DNA from: Candidatus Bathyarchaeota archaeon
GTDB lineage: Archaea > Thermoproteota > Bathyarchaeia > Bathyarchaeales > Bathycorpusculaceae
Assembly: GCA_026014585.1 (NCBI GenBank)
Contig: JAOZIA010000019.1
Coordinates: forward strand, 30,680 to 94,679
Direction of reading: 5' to 3'
DNA: 64,000 nucleotides
Position numbers and translations under genes: made by a program. The notes beneath the pieces were generated by a model, which ran no database searches, had not been told where the DNA came from, and saw only the letters and a program-made list of their open reading frames with translations. Shown here piece after piece: positions 9,614-18,258 of this stretch. The stretch's first letter is position 1. Each line of letters begins with the position of its first letter.

Positions 9614-9939
9614 AAAAGTTGTCGAAAACAAAGAAAGTAGGTCCAACTCGTGGATTAGGTGCACGTTACGGCTCTGCAGTCCGTAAACGTTACATAAAAG
9701 TAATGGTTGAATTCAAAAAACCCCATAGATGCCCACAATGTGGCTTTATGAGGGTTAGCCGTCAAAGCGTGGGCATTTGGAAATGCCGTAAATGCGACTT
9801 TACTTTTGCAGGCGGCGCATACACTCCAAACACGAAACTGGGCGCTATTGCACGCAGAGCAGCAGCTAAGGGCATTGTGGCAGAGGAAACTGCAAGACCC
9901 GTAGTAGCTGAAACGGCAACTGAAGAAAAAACCGAATAA
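9610..9939 (+). CDS. rpl37ae: 50S ribosomal protein L37Ae (eL43)
   Basis: Zinc-ribbon protein of the large ribosomal subunit. The 109-residue product has the two Cys pairs CPQC and CRKC (residues about 38-59) that bind zinc, in the expected context SVGIWKCRKCDFTFAGGAYTP. GTG 9610 overlaps the rrp42 TGA (GTGA). The C-terminal about 20 residues are Ala/Glu/Thr-rich and extend beyond the family core. A T-rich stretch at about 9950-9978 follows and may end the operon transcript. Confidence 0.96.
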   Translation: MKKLSKTKKVGPTRGLGARYGSAVRKRYIKVMVEFKKPHRCPQCGFMRVSRQSVGIWKCRKCDFTFAGGAYTPNTKLGAIARRAAAKGIVAEETARPVVAETATEEKTE

Positions 9940-9994
9940 ACCAACCAGCTTTTCCTTTTTTAAATTTTTATATTTTTCATTAATCCTTATACCT

Positions 9995-10010
9995 TCAGGG
10001 TTCACCCTGA
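9995..10010. promoter_or_regulatory. Perfect 7-bp inverted repeat abutting the Pcc1 start codon
   Basis: TCAGGGT-TC-ACCCTGA ends exactly one base before the ATG at 10011. A TATA-like CCTTATACC at about 9984-9992 would place the transcription start near the ATG itself, so the palindrome would cover the initiation region. It could be an operator for a repressor, or a hairpin if transcription starts further upstream. Confidence 0.45.
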
Positions 10011-10268
10011 ATGGCAACCTCAGCTAAAACAACCATACGTTTCAAACTCAAAAACCAAAAACAAGCTGCTACTTTGCTGAACGCTCTTGAACCCGAAGTA
10101 AATTCTCCGCTGAATAGGCGAACCAAAATCAGCTTGGCGGCAAAGGATGCTTTTCTGGTTTTGTCTGTGGAGGCAGAGGACACTGTGGCTTTGCGTGCAG
10201 CGTTGAATGCTTATCTGCGGTGGATTGGTTCAACGGTGAGCGTGTTGGAACTTGTTGAGCAAACGTAG
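10011..10268 (+). CDS. pcc1: KEOPS complex subunit Pcc1
   Basis: Dimerisation subunit of the KEOPS complex, which makes the t6A modification at position 37 of ANN-decoding tRNAs together with Kae1, Bud32 and Cgi121. The 85-residue protein shows the Pcc1 alpha/beta pattern, with a C-terminal helix ALRAALNAYLRWIGSTVSVLE typical of the family. In many archaea Pcc1 follows L37Ae/RpoP, as here, usually with prefoldin beta after it; prefoldin beta is absent. The other three KEOPS genes are also in this window, at 21.4-22.0 and 26.6-28.2 kb. Confidence 0.85.
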   Translation: MATSAKTTIRFKLKNQKQAATLLNALEPEVNSPLNRRTKISLAAKDAFLVLSVEAEDTVALRAALNAYLRWIGSTVSVLELVEQT

Positions 10269-10543
10269 CTTTATTCGTGGTGGTTGATGTTTTTTGCTAC
10301 TGAGGGTTTGTTTGGCTTAATCGTTATGGGTTGGCAAAGGATGTATAGTTTCTTTTGTTGGTGTATCGTTGGTGTTGTTTGTTTAGTTTCTGTGTGGAAC
10401 TTCCATTGTTCTGTTCTGTTTTTTGTTAACCTTACAAAAAGGTTGCTGTAACCTGATAAAAAATGATTTTTTATATAGTTTTTGTGTAAAAAATTTATAA
10501 GAGATGGCGCTACCTCTATAAAAGAAATTCGGAGAGCGGAATT
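10269..10543 (+). promoter_or_regulatory. T-rich spacer with promoter of the mannitol gene
   Basis: No gene is seen in this spacer. Candidate TATA boxes are TTTATAA at 10494-10500 (start of transcription near 10522) and TATAAAAG at 10517-10524 (nearly leaderless). The ribosome binding site GGAGAG at 10531-10536 favours the first. Confidence 0.4.
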
Positions 10544-12772
10544 ATGCTTTTTCAGAACAAACTCATAGAAGGCGCCATTTTCGACATGGACGGCACAATG
10601 TTTGACACCGAAACACTACGCTTCAAAATGCTCAAACAAGCCTCCAAAGAAATCTACGGCCAAGAAATCTCAGACCAACTCTTATACAACTCCCTTGGAA
10701 TAAGTGCTGTAACCGCTGAAAACCTCGCCAAAGAATGTTACGGCGATGATTACCCTTACAAAAAAATAAGGGCACGCGCAGACCAACTTGAACGCGGTTA
10801 CGTACGGGAAAAAGGAGTTCCTGTAAAAGAAGGACTCTATAACCTGCTAGAACGCCTAAAGAAAAACGGCGTACTCATCGCATTGGCTACCAGCAGCAGA
10901 AGAGAAATCGCCGAGGAATACCTGATAAATGCGCGGGTACTGCGGTTTTTTGACATCACCGTATGCGGCGAAGAAGTGGAAAAAGGAAAACCTGACCCTG
11001 AAATATTTCTCAAAGCCGCAAATGAACTAAACTGCGAACCAGCTAATTGCATTATCATTGAAGACTCACGCAATGGTTTAATTGCAGCAAGTGCAGCAGG
11101 CGGAATACCCATATTCATAAAGGACATAAAAGAGCTTGACCCTGAATTTAAGGCGCTTGCGTACAAGTCATATGATAAAATGACAGATTTTCTGGATGAA
11201 CTCAGCCAGCAGATGCCTAAAATGCCCATGCCCAGCCTCAACGAGCATTTCCCTCAAAGTTTAGGATACACTTTTGCGGGAATACATGGGTTTGGTGCGA
11301 TAGGTGGTGGTTATCTTGCCCAGATTTTCTCGCATTGGGACGGATACACAAGACCTCGGCAGATAATTGGGGTTACATCTAATCGGTTTATGCGTCAGTT
11401 GATAAACTCTTTGGGCAAGTATCAGGTAAAATATGAGCGTCTTGCGCATTTCCAAAAAATTTCAAACGTGACAATAATAGATACCAATGATGAAGCTCAA
11501 GTAATTGAGATGTACAAGAAAGCGCAGATAGTGGGACTTTCTCTTCCAGAGCAAGCTATACGTTCTCAGGCAAAAGTGATTGCCAAAGGCTTAAAGGCAC
11601 ATTATGACAGCGGCAGGGAAGGGCTTACATTGCTTATTGTCATGAATAAAATTAACGCTGCAAAATTTGTTCGAAACCATGTTGAGAACGCACTCAAGTT
11701 ACTGGTGGGTGAAGATGAAGCCAAAAAAATTGTGTCGTCTACTTACTTTACGGAAACTGTTGTTAACCGTATGGTGTCAAAGGTTCCTGACGAAACTATC
11801 CTTTCAATACTGGAAGTTAACCTGTATAAAATGCACAAAAACATTTTGGATTACTCAAAAAAGATGGCGGATGTCTTTGAAACCTCTAAAACTTACCTTT
11901 TAGAAAACAAAATTTCAAAACATACCAAAGCAAAAAACCAAACCAAAGTCACCGAGCAAGAAGCAAATATCGCTGACAACATTACCCCCATAGCCAAATT
12001 TGCCACTGAACTCTCCAGATTTAACGTTACCCTCTTTAGCAGCGAACCTGATATGCCCCTTTACGCCAGCAAAGGCAGCCCCATACTGGAACGGTTACGA
12101 CAGGTAGTAACGGTTGAAGATATTCGGTCAATGCAGGAAATAAAAAATAAGCTGTCAAATGGAACACACGCAATAATAGCTTGGTACTCCGCGCTTTTGG
12201 GCTACAAAACCATTGGGCAAGGCATGGGTGACCCACGGGTTTCAAAACTTGCAGAAAGCATAATCAAACACGAAATCAAACCCGCACTACTAATTGAAAA
12301 CCCCCATTCAAAACAATACATAACCTCCATAACCTACGATTTCCTTCAACGTTGCCGAGCATCCTTTAAAGACGAATGTGCCCGTGTCGGTAGAGACCCT
12401 ATGAGAAAACTTCAACGAGGTGAACGCGTAATGGGTGCAATTCAACTTGCCAAAAAATACGACTTAAAAACCACTGGTTTAGAGTTTGGTGCTGCCTGCG
12501 GAATTATGTATTCGGTTTTATCTATTGACAAAAAAGATGTGGAAAGCCAGAGGATTCGGCAAATCTATCAAGAACGTGAATCGGTGATTGATGTTTTAAC
12601 CTACAGTGATGAACATCATAAATCTCACTATGCGTTTTTGGACCCAAATAAGGACAAGGACTTAATTTTGAGAATAGAGAGCAACTTTGAGAAGTTAAAA
12701 AAGGAGTTAATTGCTTTAAGCAATGATTCTGCGGTATCTTTTTTTGCACCTCAAGCAGTAATCAAAACTTAG
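10544..12772 (+). CDS. mtlD: Bifunctional mannitol-1-phosphate phosphatase / dehydrogenase (HAD-MtlD fusion)
   Basis: Predicted to reduce fructose-6-phosphate to mannitol-1-phosphate and then dephosphorylate it to mannitol. Residues 1 to about 220 are a HAD phosphatase with all four motifs: FDMDGT (Asp14, Asp16), a Thr/Ser in ATSSRRE, Lys149 in KGKPDPE, and IIEDS (Glu173, Asp174). From about residue 240 a Rossmann motif GFGAIGGG starts a long-chain polyol dehydrogenase, with MNKINAAK near 367-374 and the family's C-terminal signature VGRDPMRKLQRGERVMGA. The same domain order is known in the bifunctional MtlD of Acinetobacter baylyi, which makes mannitol as an osmolyte. The 742-residue length fits two domains. 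The gene is monocistronic with a good ribosome binding site (GGAGAG, 7 nt). Cofactor choice is not clear from the sequence. Confidence 0.88.
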   Translation: MLFQNKLIEGAIFDMDGTMFDTETLRFKMLKQASKEIYGQEISDQLLYNSLGISAVTAENLAKECYGDDYPYKKIRARADQLERGYVREKGVPVKEGLYNLLERLKKNGVLIALATSSRREIAEEYLINARVLRFFDITVCGEEVEKGKPDPEIFLKAANELNCEPANCIIIEDSRNGLIAASAAGGIPIFIKDIKELDPEFKALAYKSYDKMTDFLDELSQQMPKMPMPSLNEHFPQSLGYTFAGIHGFGAIGGGYLAQIFSHWDGYTRPRQIIGVTSNRFMRQLINSLGKYQVKYERLAHFQKISNVTIIDTNDEAQVIEMYKKAQIVGLSLPEQAIRSQAKVIAKGLKAHYDSGREGLTLLIVMNKINAAKFVRNHVENALKLLVGEDEAKKIVSSTYFTETVVNRMVSKVPDETILSILEVNLYKMHKNILDYSKKMADVFETSKTYLLENKISKHTKAKNQTKVTEQEANIADNITPIAKFATELSRFNVTLFSSEPDMPLYASKGSPILERLRQVVTVEDIRSMQEIKNKLSNGTHAIIAWYSALLGYKTIGQGMGDPRVSKLAESIIKHEIKPALLIENPHSKQYITSITYDFLQRCRASFKDECARVGRDPMRKLQRGERVMGAIQLAKKYDLKTTGLEFGAACGIMYSVLSIDKKDVESQRIRQIYQERESVIDVLTYSDEHHKSHYAFLDPNKDKDLILRIESNFEKLKKELIALSNDSAVSFFAPQAVIKT

Positions 12773-12805
12773 CAATTCACATTTTCTCTTTTTACACTAT
12801 CTTTT

Positions 12806-13906
12806 TCATGTGATTGTTAATGGTTGACCATTGAATGTTATGGTTTTAATTGTATCTTCATTAACTTGAATTACATTGGCTGGTAACTCTGCATATCCTA
12901 GTTCAGGCGCAAGATTTTGCCCATCATGCATCATCCACCACAGAAAATTCACCAATTCATCTGCTATATCTTTAGTCATGTCGGGAATCACGTTGAGTTC
13001 TTGGTAAACAAGAGTGTACGTGAAACTAACTATGGGATAGGCTTGTGCATCTTGAGCGTTTAAAAGACTCACAGAGGACCAATTATCCTCTCCTGATGGC
13101 AGTCCACTTGAAGCACCTGATTCAACAGCTATCTGGGTTGATTGAAGAGATGGCGTAACCCAGTTTCCTGCAGGATTCTTTATTGCTGCTGCTGTCATAT
13201 TATTTTCAATAACATAAGCTAACTCAACATAACCTATCGAGTTACGGTTTCCTTGAATGACTCCTGCAACTCCGGGGTTTCCGGTTGCTGCAAGACCAAC
13301 AGGCCACTCAACCTTTTTTCCGCTGCCTATTGAATTGTTCCATTCGGGGCTTGTCTCGCTTAGGTAACTGGTGAATATGAAAGTGGTGCCTGACCCGTCT
13401 AAACGGTGAACCACGGTTATGTCGTTTGCTGGCAGCGTTAGGTTTGGGTTTAAGCTTTGAATGGCTTCATTGTTCCATTTTGTTATTTGACCCGAAAAAA
13501 TGTCTGCGATAACTGTTCCAGTTAAATTAAGACCAGTTGAGATGCCTTCAATGTTGTATGCTACAGCTACAGCACCTGCTGTTTCAGGAATGTGGAGTGC
13601 ATTTGGTGCTTTTGTGCGATCTGTATCACTTAGGGGGGCATCTGAACAGGCGAAGTCCACCGTTTTGTCTTGTAGCGCTGTTATTCCGTTGCTGCTGCCT
13701 ACTGCGTCATAGGTGATTTGTACGTGGATGTTTGTGCTATGGTAGTTTGTTATAATTGCTGTTAGTAATGGGGCTGGAAAGGTGGCTCCTGAACCGCTTA
13801 GAGAAACGTTTGTTGAAGGCTGCGAAAAATAAAGATAACTTAAAGCAGTTGATAAAATTATTATTACAGAGATTGCTGCAACTGCTATTTTGGTGTTATT
13901 TTTCAG
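12806..13906 (-). CDS. pstS: PstS-like phosphate-binding protein, probable CTG start
   Basis: Extracytoplasmic phosphate-binding protein, normally the receptor of the Pst ABC importer. The usual PstS blocks are present: SGSGATFPAPLL near the mature N-terminus, DAVGSSNGI, DFACSDAPLS, and WNNEAIQSLNP. The frame contains no ATG, GTG or TTG before GTG 13660, which would remove the signal/anchor helix and the phosphate-binding SGSGATFP loop. The frame stays open up to an in-frame TAG at 13922-13924. CTG 13904-13906 has AGGAAGG 8 nt upstream and is followed by Lys-Asn-Asn-Thr-Lys and a hydrophobic segment, a normal membrane-targeting start. The product is then 366 residues. No pstC, pstA or pstB is nearby. 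It is transcribed away from the sensor kinase gene. Confidence 0.88.
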   Translation of the reverse strand: MKNNTKIAVAAISVIIILSTALSYLYFSQPSTNVSLSGSGATFPAPLLTAIITNYHSTNIHVQITYDAVGSSNGITALQDKTVDFACSDAPLSDTDRTKAPNALHIPETAGAVAVAYNIEGISTGLNLTGTVIADIFSGQITKWNNEAIQSLNPNLTLPANDITVVHRLDGSGTTFIFTSYLSETSPEWNNSIGSGKKVEWPVGLAATGNPGVAGVIQGNRNSIGYVELAYVIENNMTAAAIKNPAGNWVTPSLQSTQIAVESGASSGLPSGEDNWSSVSLLNAQDAQAYPIVSFTYTLVYQELNVIPDMTKDIADELVNFLWWMMHDGQNLAPELGYAELPANVIQVNEDTIKTITFNGQPLTIT

Positions 13907-14081
13907 AAGAAGTTCCTTCCTCTATAGCTTGGTAGGTTACTTTGATATCTGAAACCTTTTATTGTTAATTTCTATATTTAATATAGACTATATAGCATAT
14001 TTTTTTAAACTCTCAAGTAAGCGCTATCTCTGTGTTTCGTCCAGAAATCAATCAAAGGCTTCAATGCCGTGATGGCGTGCT
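13907..14081. promoter_or_regulatory. Divergent promoter region between pstS-like gene and sensor kinase
   Basis: About 175 bp serving both genes. It contains CTATAT-TTA-ATATAG at 13972-13986 followed directly by ACTATATAG, a cluster of overlapping short inverted repeats that could hold TATA boxes for both directions and a regulator site. The pstS ribosome binding site AGGAAGG lies at about 13915-13921 on the minus strand. Confidence 0.4.
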
Positions 14082-15803
14082 ATGAAGCTCCGCATAAAAA
14101 CAATTATTGTCTTCATAGTCACTACAATTTGTTTGATTTTTCTGCTTCACTTTATATCTGAGGGCATAATCTTGAGTAATTTTGAGCAGCTTGAACAAAC
14201 CCAAGCAAGTAATGTTCTGGGGCAACTTCAAGTTGGTTTAGCCAATGAGTTAAATTATTTTCAAAATAAAGCAAACAGTTGGGCTCAGAAAAATGACATT
14301 TATGATTTTATAAAAAACCAAAGCAGCACTTTTGATAAATCCTCTCAAACAATTAACCTATTAGTCAATTCAGGAGCTAATTATTTGCTGATATACGATT
14401 TAAAAGGCAACTTTGAAACTGGAATCGGCTTCAACTTGACAACATTTCAGCAAGAACCATTGCCCAGTGATCTCCTAACTGAAGTTTCAAATGATTCCGT
14501 AATCTGGAACCTAAATAACATGGACAGTACCATAACAGGTATCCTCCTAATCCACGATGAACCCTTAATTATTGCATCAAGCCTAATTCCGTCAAGTTTT
14601 CCCGATGAGCCTGCTGACCACTGTTTAGTTTTTGCTAGATATATTGATTCTGCAGTGCTTGCTTCTTTATCAAGAACTGTGCAGTCACCTGTAACTTTTG
14701 TGCTCTGTAGTGATTGGCAAGCTTCAAACAGTGACTCAGAATCCTCGGTTTTGCCCTTGACTTTTTCTAAACCTGTAAACTCCAGTTACATAGTTGCCTA
14801 CAATGTTTTGAAAGACATTACGGGTGACCCCGCAGTTATTTTAACTGTTACCATGCCTAGAAGTGTTTACGTTCAAGGGGTAATCACGGTTAATTACATT
14901 GATAGGTTGCTTTTGGTAAGTTGTGTGGTGTTTAGTGCAGCTATATTATTGTTGCTTGAATTTTTGTTTCTTTCAAAATTAAGCAGGCTAAATGAGGCAG
15001 TAAGCAACATTACACTGCGTAATAACCTCTCTGAAAGACTACCAACCCACGGCGATGATGAAATAGAAACCCTTACAAAATCAATAAACAACATGCTCGG
15101 CGAAATCGAAGATAACACCAAAAAACTGCAAAAAGCCGAAAGATTCTCCGCAATCGGTGAGTTAGCAACAATGATTGCTCACGACCTCCGTAATCCCCTC
15201 CAAGGAATAGCTAATGCAATTTTTTACCTTAAAAGAAAAGCGAACCCCCAAACAACCGATAAAGAGAAAGCTGTGCTCAAAATTATTGAGGATGATGTTA
15301 AATATTCTGAGAAAATAGTCAAAGATTTGCTTGATTACTCCAAAGCTTACAGGCTGGACCTTAAGGAAGCTACTCCAAAGGAGCTTGTGTGGACGAGTCT
15401 TTCTTTGGTGGCTGTTCCAGAAAAAATTGTGCTCTCTGATTGCACAACCGATGAGCCTTTGGTAATGGTTGATAAAGATAGTGTCAAACGTGTGTTTGTG
15501 AATATTTTGTCCAATGCTGTTGATGCAATGTCTAATGGTGGAACTTTGAAAATTAGTTGTGAAGTGATTGATGGGTTTGCTTGTTTTATGTTTTCAGACA
15601 CGGGCTTTGGTATGTCAAAAGAGACTCAGGAAAAACTCTTTCAAGCGTTATTTACAACAAAAGCAAAAGGTATGGGTTTTGGGTTATCAATCTGTAAAAG
15701 AATTATTGATGCTCACGGAGGAAAAATCATTGTTGAGAGTGCGGTAGGTGTGGGGTCAACCTTTAAAATTTGTCTTCCCCTCTATGATTATTCTCACAAA
15801 TGA
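14082..15803 (+). CDS. Membrane sensor histidine kinase (CHASE4-like sensor, HAMP, HisKA, HATPase)
   Basis: Two-component sensor of 573 residues. Order: N-terminal membrane helix (about 5-28), an extracytoplasmic domain of about 230 residues resembling CHASE4 sensors, a second membrane helix (about 270-295), a HAMP-like linker, a HisKA domain with phospho-acceptor His367 in MIAHDLRNPLQ, and an ATPase domain with the N box NILSNAVDAM, G1 box DTGFGMS and G2 box GMGFGLSI. No response regulator gene is adjacent, so the partner is elsewhere. Its divergent placement beside the PstS-like gene suggests, but does not prove, a role in phosphate sensing. ATG 14082 lacks a strong ribosome binding site. 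Confidence 0.88.
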   Translation: MKLRIKTIIVFIVTTICLIFLLHFISEGIILSNFEQLEQTQASNVLGQLQVGLANELNYFQNKANSWAQKNDIYDFIKNQSSTFDKSSQTINLLVNSGANYLLIYDLKGNFETGIGFNLTTFQQEPLPSDLLTEVSNDSVIWNLNNMDSTITGILLIHDEPLIIASSLIPSSFPDEPADHCLVFARYIDSAVLASLSRTVQSPVTFVLCSDWQASNSDSESSVLPLTFSKPVNSSYIVAYNVLKDITGDPAVILTVTMPRSVYVQGVITVNYIDRLLLVSCVVFSAAILLLLEFLFLSKLSRLNEAVSNITLRNNLSERLPTHGDDEIETLTKSINNMLGEIEDNTKKLQKAERFSAIGELATMIAHDLRNPLQGIANAIFYLKRKANPQTTDKEKAVLKIIEDDVKYSEKIVKDLLDYSKAYRLDLKEATPKELVWTSLSLVAVPEKIVLSDCTTDEPLVMVDKDSVKRVFVNILSNAVDAMSNGGTLKISCEVIDGFACFMFSDTGFGMSKETQEKLFQALFTTKAKGMGFGLSICKRIIDAHGGKIIVESAVGVGSTFKICLPLYDYSHK

Positions 15804-15884
15804 TTGGTGAATAGGCCAAAGAGGCACTGTTTTTCTTTTAGCGTATTTGAGTTATGCCAAATAGGACGCGAATATCAGATAGGG

Positions 15885-15898
15885 AAGGTTTAAATAAA
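15885..15898 (+). promoter_or_regulatory. Promoter of the S13-S4-S11-RpoD operon
   Basis: GAAGG followed by TTTAAATAA (15889-15897) forms a BRE/TATA pair. Transcription starting about 25 nt downstream (near 15920) lies after the ATG at 15854 and before the ATG at 15947, supporting the latter as the rpsM start. Confidence 0.55.
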
Positions 15899-15946
15899 TT
15901 ATACCTCATTTCGTATATGCTTCAAGCTAAAAACGGAAGAAATTAC

Positions 15947-16420
15947 ATGTCAAGTCAGGAATTTCGTCACATAGTGCGTATTCTAGGTGCAGACTCAGCA
16001 GGCACACTAAAAGTTTCCTACGCCGTAACCAGCATAAAAGGCGTAAGTAGGAGTCTGTCAAACGCAATACTCAAAAAGGCAGGCATAAACCCTGACCTTC
16101 GAGCAGGATTCTTATCAGATTCAGAAATCACAAAAATTGAAGATATAGTCAAAGACCCCGCCAAATACAACATTCCCTCATGGATGTTTAACAGGCAAAA
16201 AGACGTTGAAACTGGAAAAGACATCCACATGCTAACTGCAGATTTAGCACTCAAAACCAAAAACGACATTGACCTAGCAAAATCAATCCGTTCATGGAGA
16301 GGCTACCGTCACGCATACAGCCTCAAAGTCCGTGGGCAAAGAACCAAAACTACCGGTCGCGCAGGCAAATCTTTAGGTGTCAAGAAGAAGACCATGGGTG
16401 CAAAAGAAGGAGGTAGATAA
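15947..16420 (+). CDS. rpsM: 30S ribosomal protein S13 (uS13)
   Basis: Ribosomal protein of the 30S head, contacting 5S/23S rRNA bridges and P-site tRNA. With ATG 15947 the protein is 157 residues and starts [19 protein letters not shown], the normal archaeal S13 start; an upstream ATG at 15854 would add 31 atypical residues and lies before the likely transcription start. The central [12 protein letters not shown] helix-turn region and basic C-terminus ([20 protein letters not shown]) are typical. First gene of the S13-S4-S11-RpoD-L18e-L13-S9-RpoN operon. Confidence 0.96.
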   Translation: MSSQEFRHIVRILGADSAGTLKVSYAVTSIKGVSRSLSNAILKKAGINPDLRAGFLSDSEITKIEDIVKDPAKYNIPSWMFNRQKDVETGKDIHMLTADLALKTKNDIDLAKSIRSWRGYRHAYSLKVRGQRTKTTGRAGKSLGVKKKTMGAKEGGR

Positions 16421-16422
16421 GC

Positions 16423-17004
16423 ATGGGTGATCCAAAGAAACAACGTAAAAAGTTCGATACGCCCCGTTTCCAATGGCGTAAAGACATACTTCAAGAAGAA
16501 CTCAAACTTTTAGGTCGATATGGCCTTCGCAACAAGCATGAGCTTTGGAGGCACAAGACCCTTCTGTCAAAAAGCAGAGGTATCGCACGTTCCCTCATCA
16601 GCAAAAGCACTGAAGAACGTGCAAAAATGGAAAATGAGCTTCTTGCAAAACTAAAGAAAAACGGCATTTTGCAAGAAATCGCCGTTCTCGATAACGTGCT
16701 TGACCTTTCCATTGAAGACATCATGGAGCGCAGGCTGCAAACCATCGTGTTCCGAAAAGGCTTAGCAAGAACAATCTTCCAAGCACGCCAACTCATAACT
16801 CACGGTCACGTATCCATCGGCGGCAAGCGTGTCACAATCCCTGGCTACATCGTTCCAAAAGATGAAGAGCCACAAATTGCTTATTCAGGGGAAAGCGCAG
16901 TTGCAAACCAAACCCACCCCTTGCGTTTGGGTTTAACAGTTGTTGCAAAGCAGCCTGAGATACGCCCGCCAAGTAGAGGAAGACGCGGAGGCGGACGATT
17001 CTGA
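16423..17004 (+). CDS. rpsD: 30S ribosomal protein S4 (uS4)
   Basis: Primary 16S rRNA-binding protein of the small subunit. The 193-residue product starts [20 protein letters not shown], has the archaeal N-terminal region without zinc-binding cysteines, and an S4 RNA-binding domain (about residues 105-165) with [20 protein letters not shown]. The C-terminus is Arg/Gly-rich. Two bases separate it from rpsM, and its stop overlaps the predicted CTG start of rpsK. Confidence 0.97.
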   Translation: MGDPKKQRKKFDTPRFQWRKDILQEELKLLGRYGLRNKHELWRHKTLLSKSRGIARSLISKSTEERAKMENELLAKLKKNGILQEIAVLDNVLDLSIEDIMERRLQTIVFRKGLARTIFQARQLITHGHVSIGGKRVTIPGYIVPKDEEPQIAYSGESAVANQTHPLRLGLTVVAKQPEIRPPSRGRRGGGRF

Positions 17005-17405
17005 GCACCACAAGTAAACGAAACGAGAAATGGGGCATAGTCCACATTTTCAGCTCCTACAACAACACTATGATTCACATAACCGACATATCCGGTGCAG
17101 AAACCATCGCAAGAACCAGCGGCGGAATGTTCGTCAAAGCAGACCGCATGGAATCATCACCCTACGCGGCAATGCGCGCATCCACAGCAGCAGCAGAAAT
17201 AGCCCGAGACAAAGGCGTATCCGCAATCCACATCAAAGTCCGCGCTCCAGGCGGCAGTGGTCCAAGAACTCCTGGTCCAGGTGCACAGGCAGCCATTAGG
17301 GCACTGGCAAGGTTTGGTTTCCGTATTGAACGCATTGAGGAAGTCACACCGATTCCACATGACGGTACAAGACGACCTGGCGGTAGAAGAGGAAGAAGAG
17401 TTTAA
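17001..17405 (+). CDS. rpsK: 30S ribosomal protein S11 (uS11), probable CTG start
   Basis: Ribosomal protein of the 30S platform near the mRNA exit site. The first ATG in frame is at 17070, but that would remove the conserved stretch [14 protein letters not shown] that belongs to every S11. Reading upstream, the only plausible start near the family position is CTG 17001-17003, with GGAGG at 16987-16991 (9 nt spacing) and overlapping the rpsD stop as CTGA, parallel to the ATGA and GTGA overlaps elsewhere. ATT 16998 is a weaker alternative. The product is then 134 residues. The C-terminus, [17 protein letters not shown], is canonical. Confidence 0.95.
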   Translation: MSTTSKRNEKWGIVHIFSSYNNTMIHITDISGAETIARTSGGMFVKADRMESSPYAAMRASTAAAEIARDKGVSAIHIKVRAPGGSGPRTPGPGAQAAIRALARFGFRIERIEEVTPIPHDGTRRPGGRRGRRV

Positions 17406-17433
17406 GCTCTCCTCATTTATAATTATGGAGTGA

Positions 17434-18258
17434 ATGCAAGTGAAAATTGAAGTCCTTGAAAAAAATGATATGAACCTGCGTATAATAGTAAAAGACGCAG
17501 AAGTACCACTTATGAACGCATTGCGGCGCATAGCACTTGCTGAAGTTCCATGCATGGCAATTGACGAGGTTGTCATGATAGAAAACTCCTCCATTTTGCA
17601 GGACGAAATCATCGCCCACCGATTAGGACTTACACCACTAAAAACCAGCTTGGAAACTTACAATCTGCCTGAAGAATGCAGTTGCCAAAACGAGTTCGGC
17701 TGTTCCCAATGCAGAGTAACCCTCACCTTGGATGCAGAAGCCAAAGACGGAACACGCACCGTTTACAGCGGCGAATTGGTTTCAGAAAACCCTGAAATCA
17801 TACCTGTTTCTGACAAAATCCCAATTGTTAAACTGGCTAAAGGACAGAAACTAAAGCTTGAAGCCTACGCAAGACTTGGCAGAGGTAAAATCCACGCTAA
17901 ATGGCAGCCTGTGTCAATGTGCACATACAAGTACTACCCAAAAATCACCACTCCAGAGCAAGAGTGCAGTGACTGCCAAAAATGTGTTGACATCTGCCCC
18001 AAGAAAGTATTAGAAATGAAAGGTAACAAAGTTGACGTGCGAGATTTGCTTGCTTGCACTTTATGCATGGACTGTGTTGAAGCATGCCCACAAAAGCCTT
18101 CTCCACTCAAAATAGAGTGGGAAAAGAACCAGTTCATAATGAACATCGAATCATCTGGCGTGCTTCCTCCAGAGAGAATCCTAAGTGAAGCAACAAAAAT
18201 CCTTGGCAAGCAACTTGCTGAATTTATGGAACTAGTAAAGGTTGAAGAAAAGCAATGA
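17434..18258 (+). CDS. rpoD: DNA-directed RNA polymerase subunit D, with Fe-S domain
   Basis: Archaeal counterpart of bacterial alpha and eukaryotic Rpb3; nucleates polymerase assembly with subunit L. The 274-residue protein has the alpha-type dimerisation fold (MNALRRIALAEVPCMAIDEV) and an inserted ferredoxin-like domain with two complete four-Cys groups, CSDCQKCVDIC and CTLCMDCVEAC (about residues 171-212). An additional Cys cluster, CSCQNEFGCSQC, precedes it. In other archaea subunits D vary in the number of Fe-S clusters; here both binding sites appear intact. It overlaps the L18e ATG. Confidence 0.97.
   Translation: MQVKIEVLEKNDMNLRIIVKDAEVPLMNALRRIALAEVPCMAIDEVVMIENSSILQDEIIAHRLGLTPLKTSLETYNLPEECSCQNEFGCSQCRVTLTLDAEAKDGTRTVYSGELVSENPEIIPVSDKIPIVKLAKGQKLKLEAYARLGRGKIHAKWQPVSMCTYKYYPKITTPEQECSDCQKCVDICPKKVLEMKGNKVDVRDLLACTLCMDCVEACPQKPSPLKIEWEKNQFIMNIESSGVLPPERILSEATKILGKQLAEFMELVKVEEKQ

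Noticed and set aside
15854..15946. Longer version of S13 starting at ATG 15854
   Set aside because: It starts before the likely transcription start and adds residues not found in S13; ATG 15947 gives the family's normal N-terminus.
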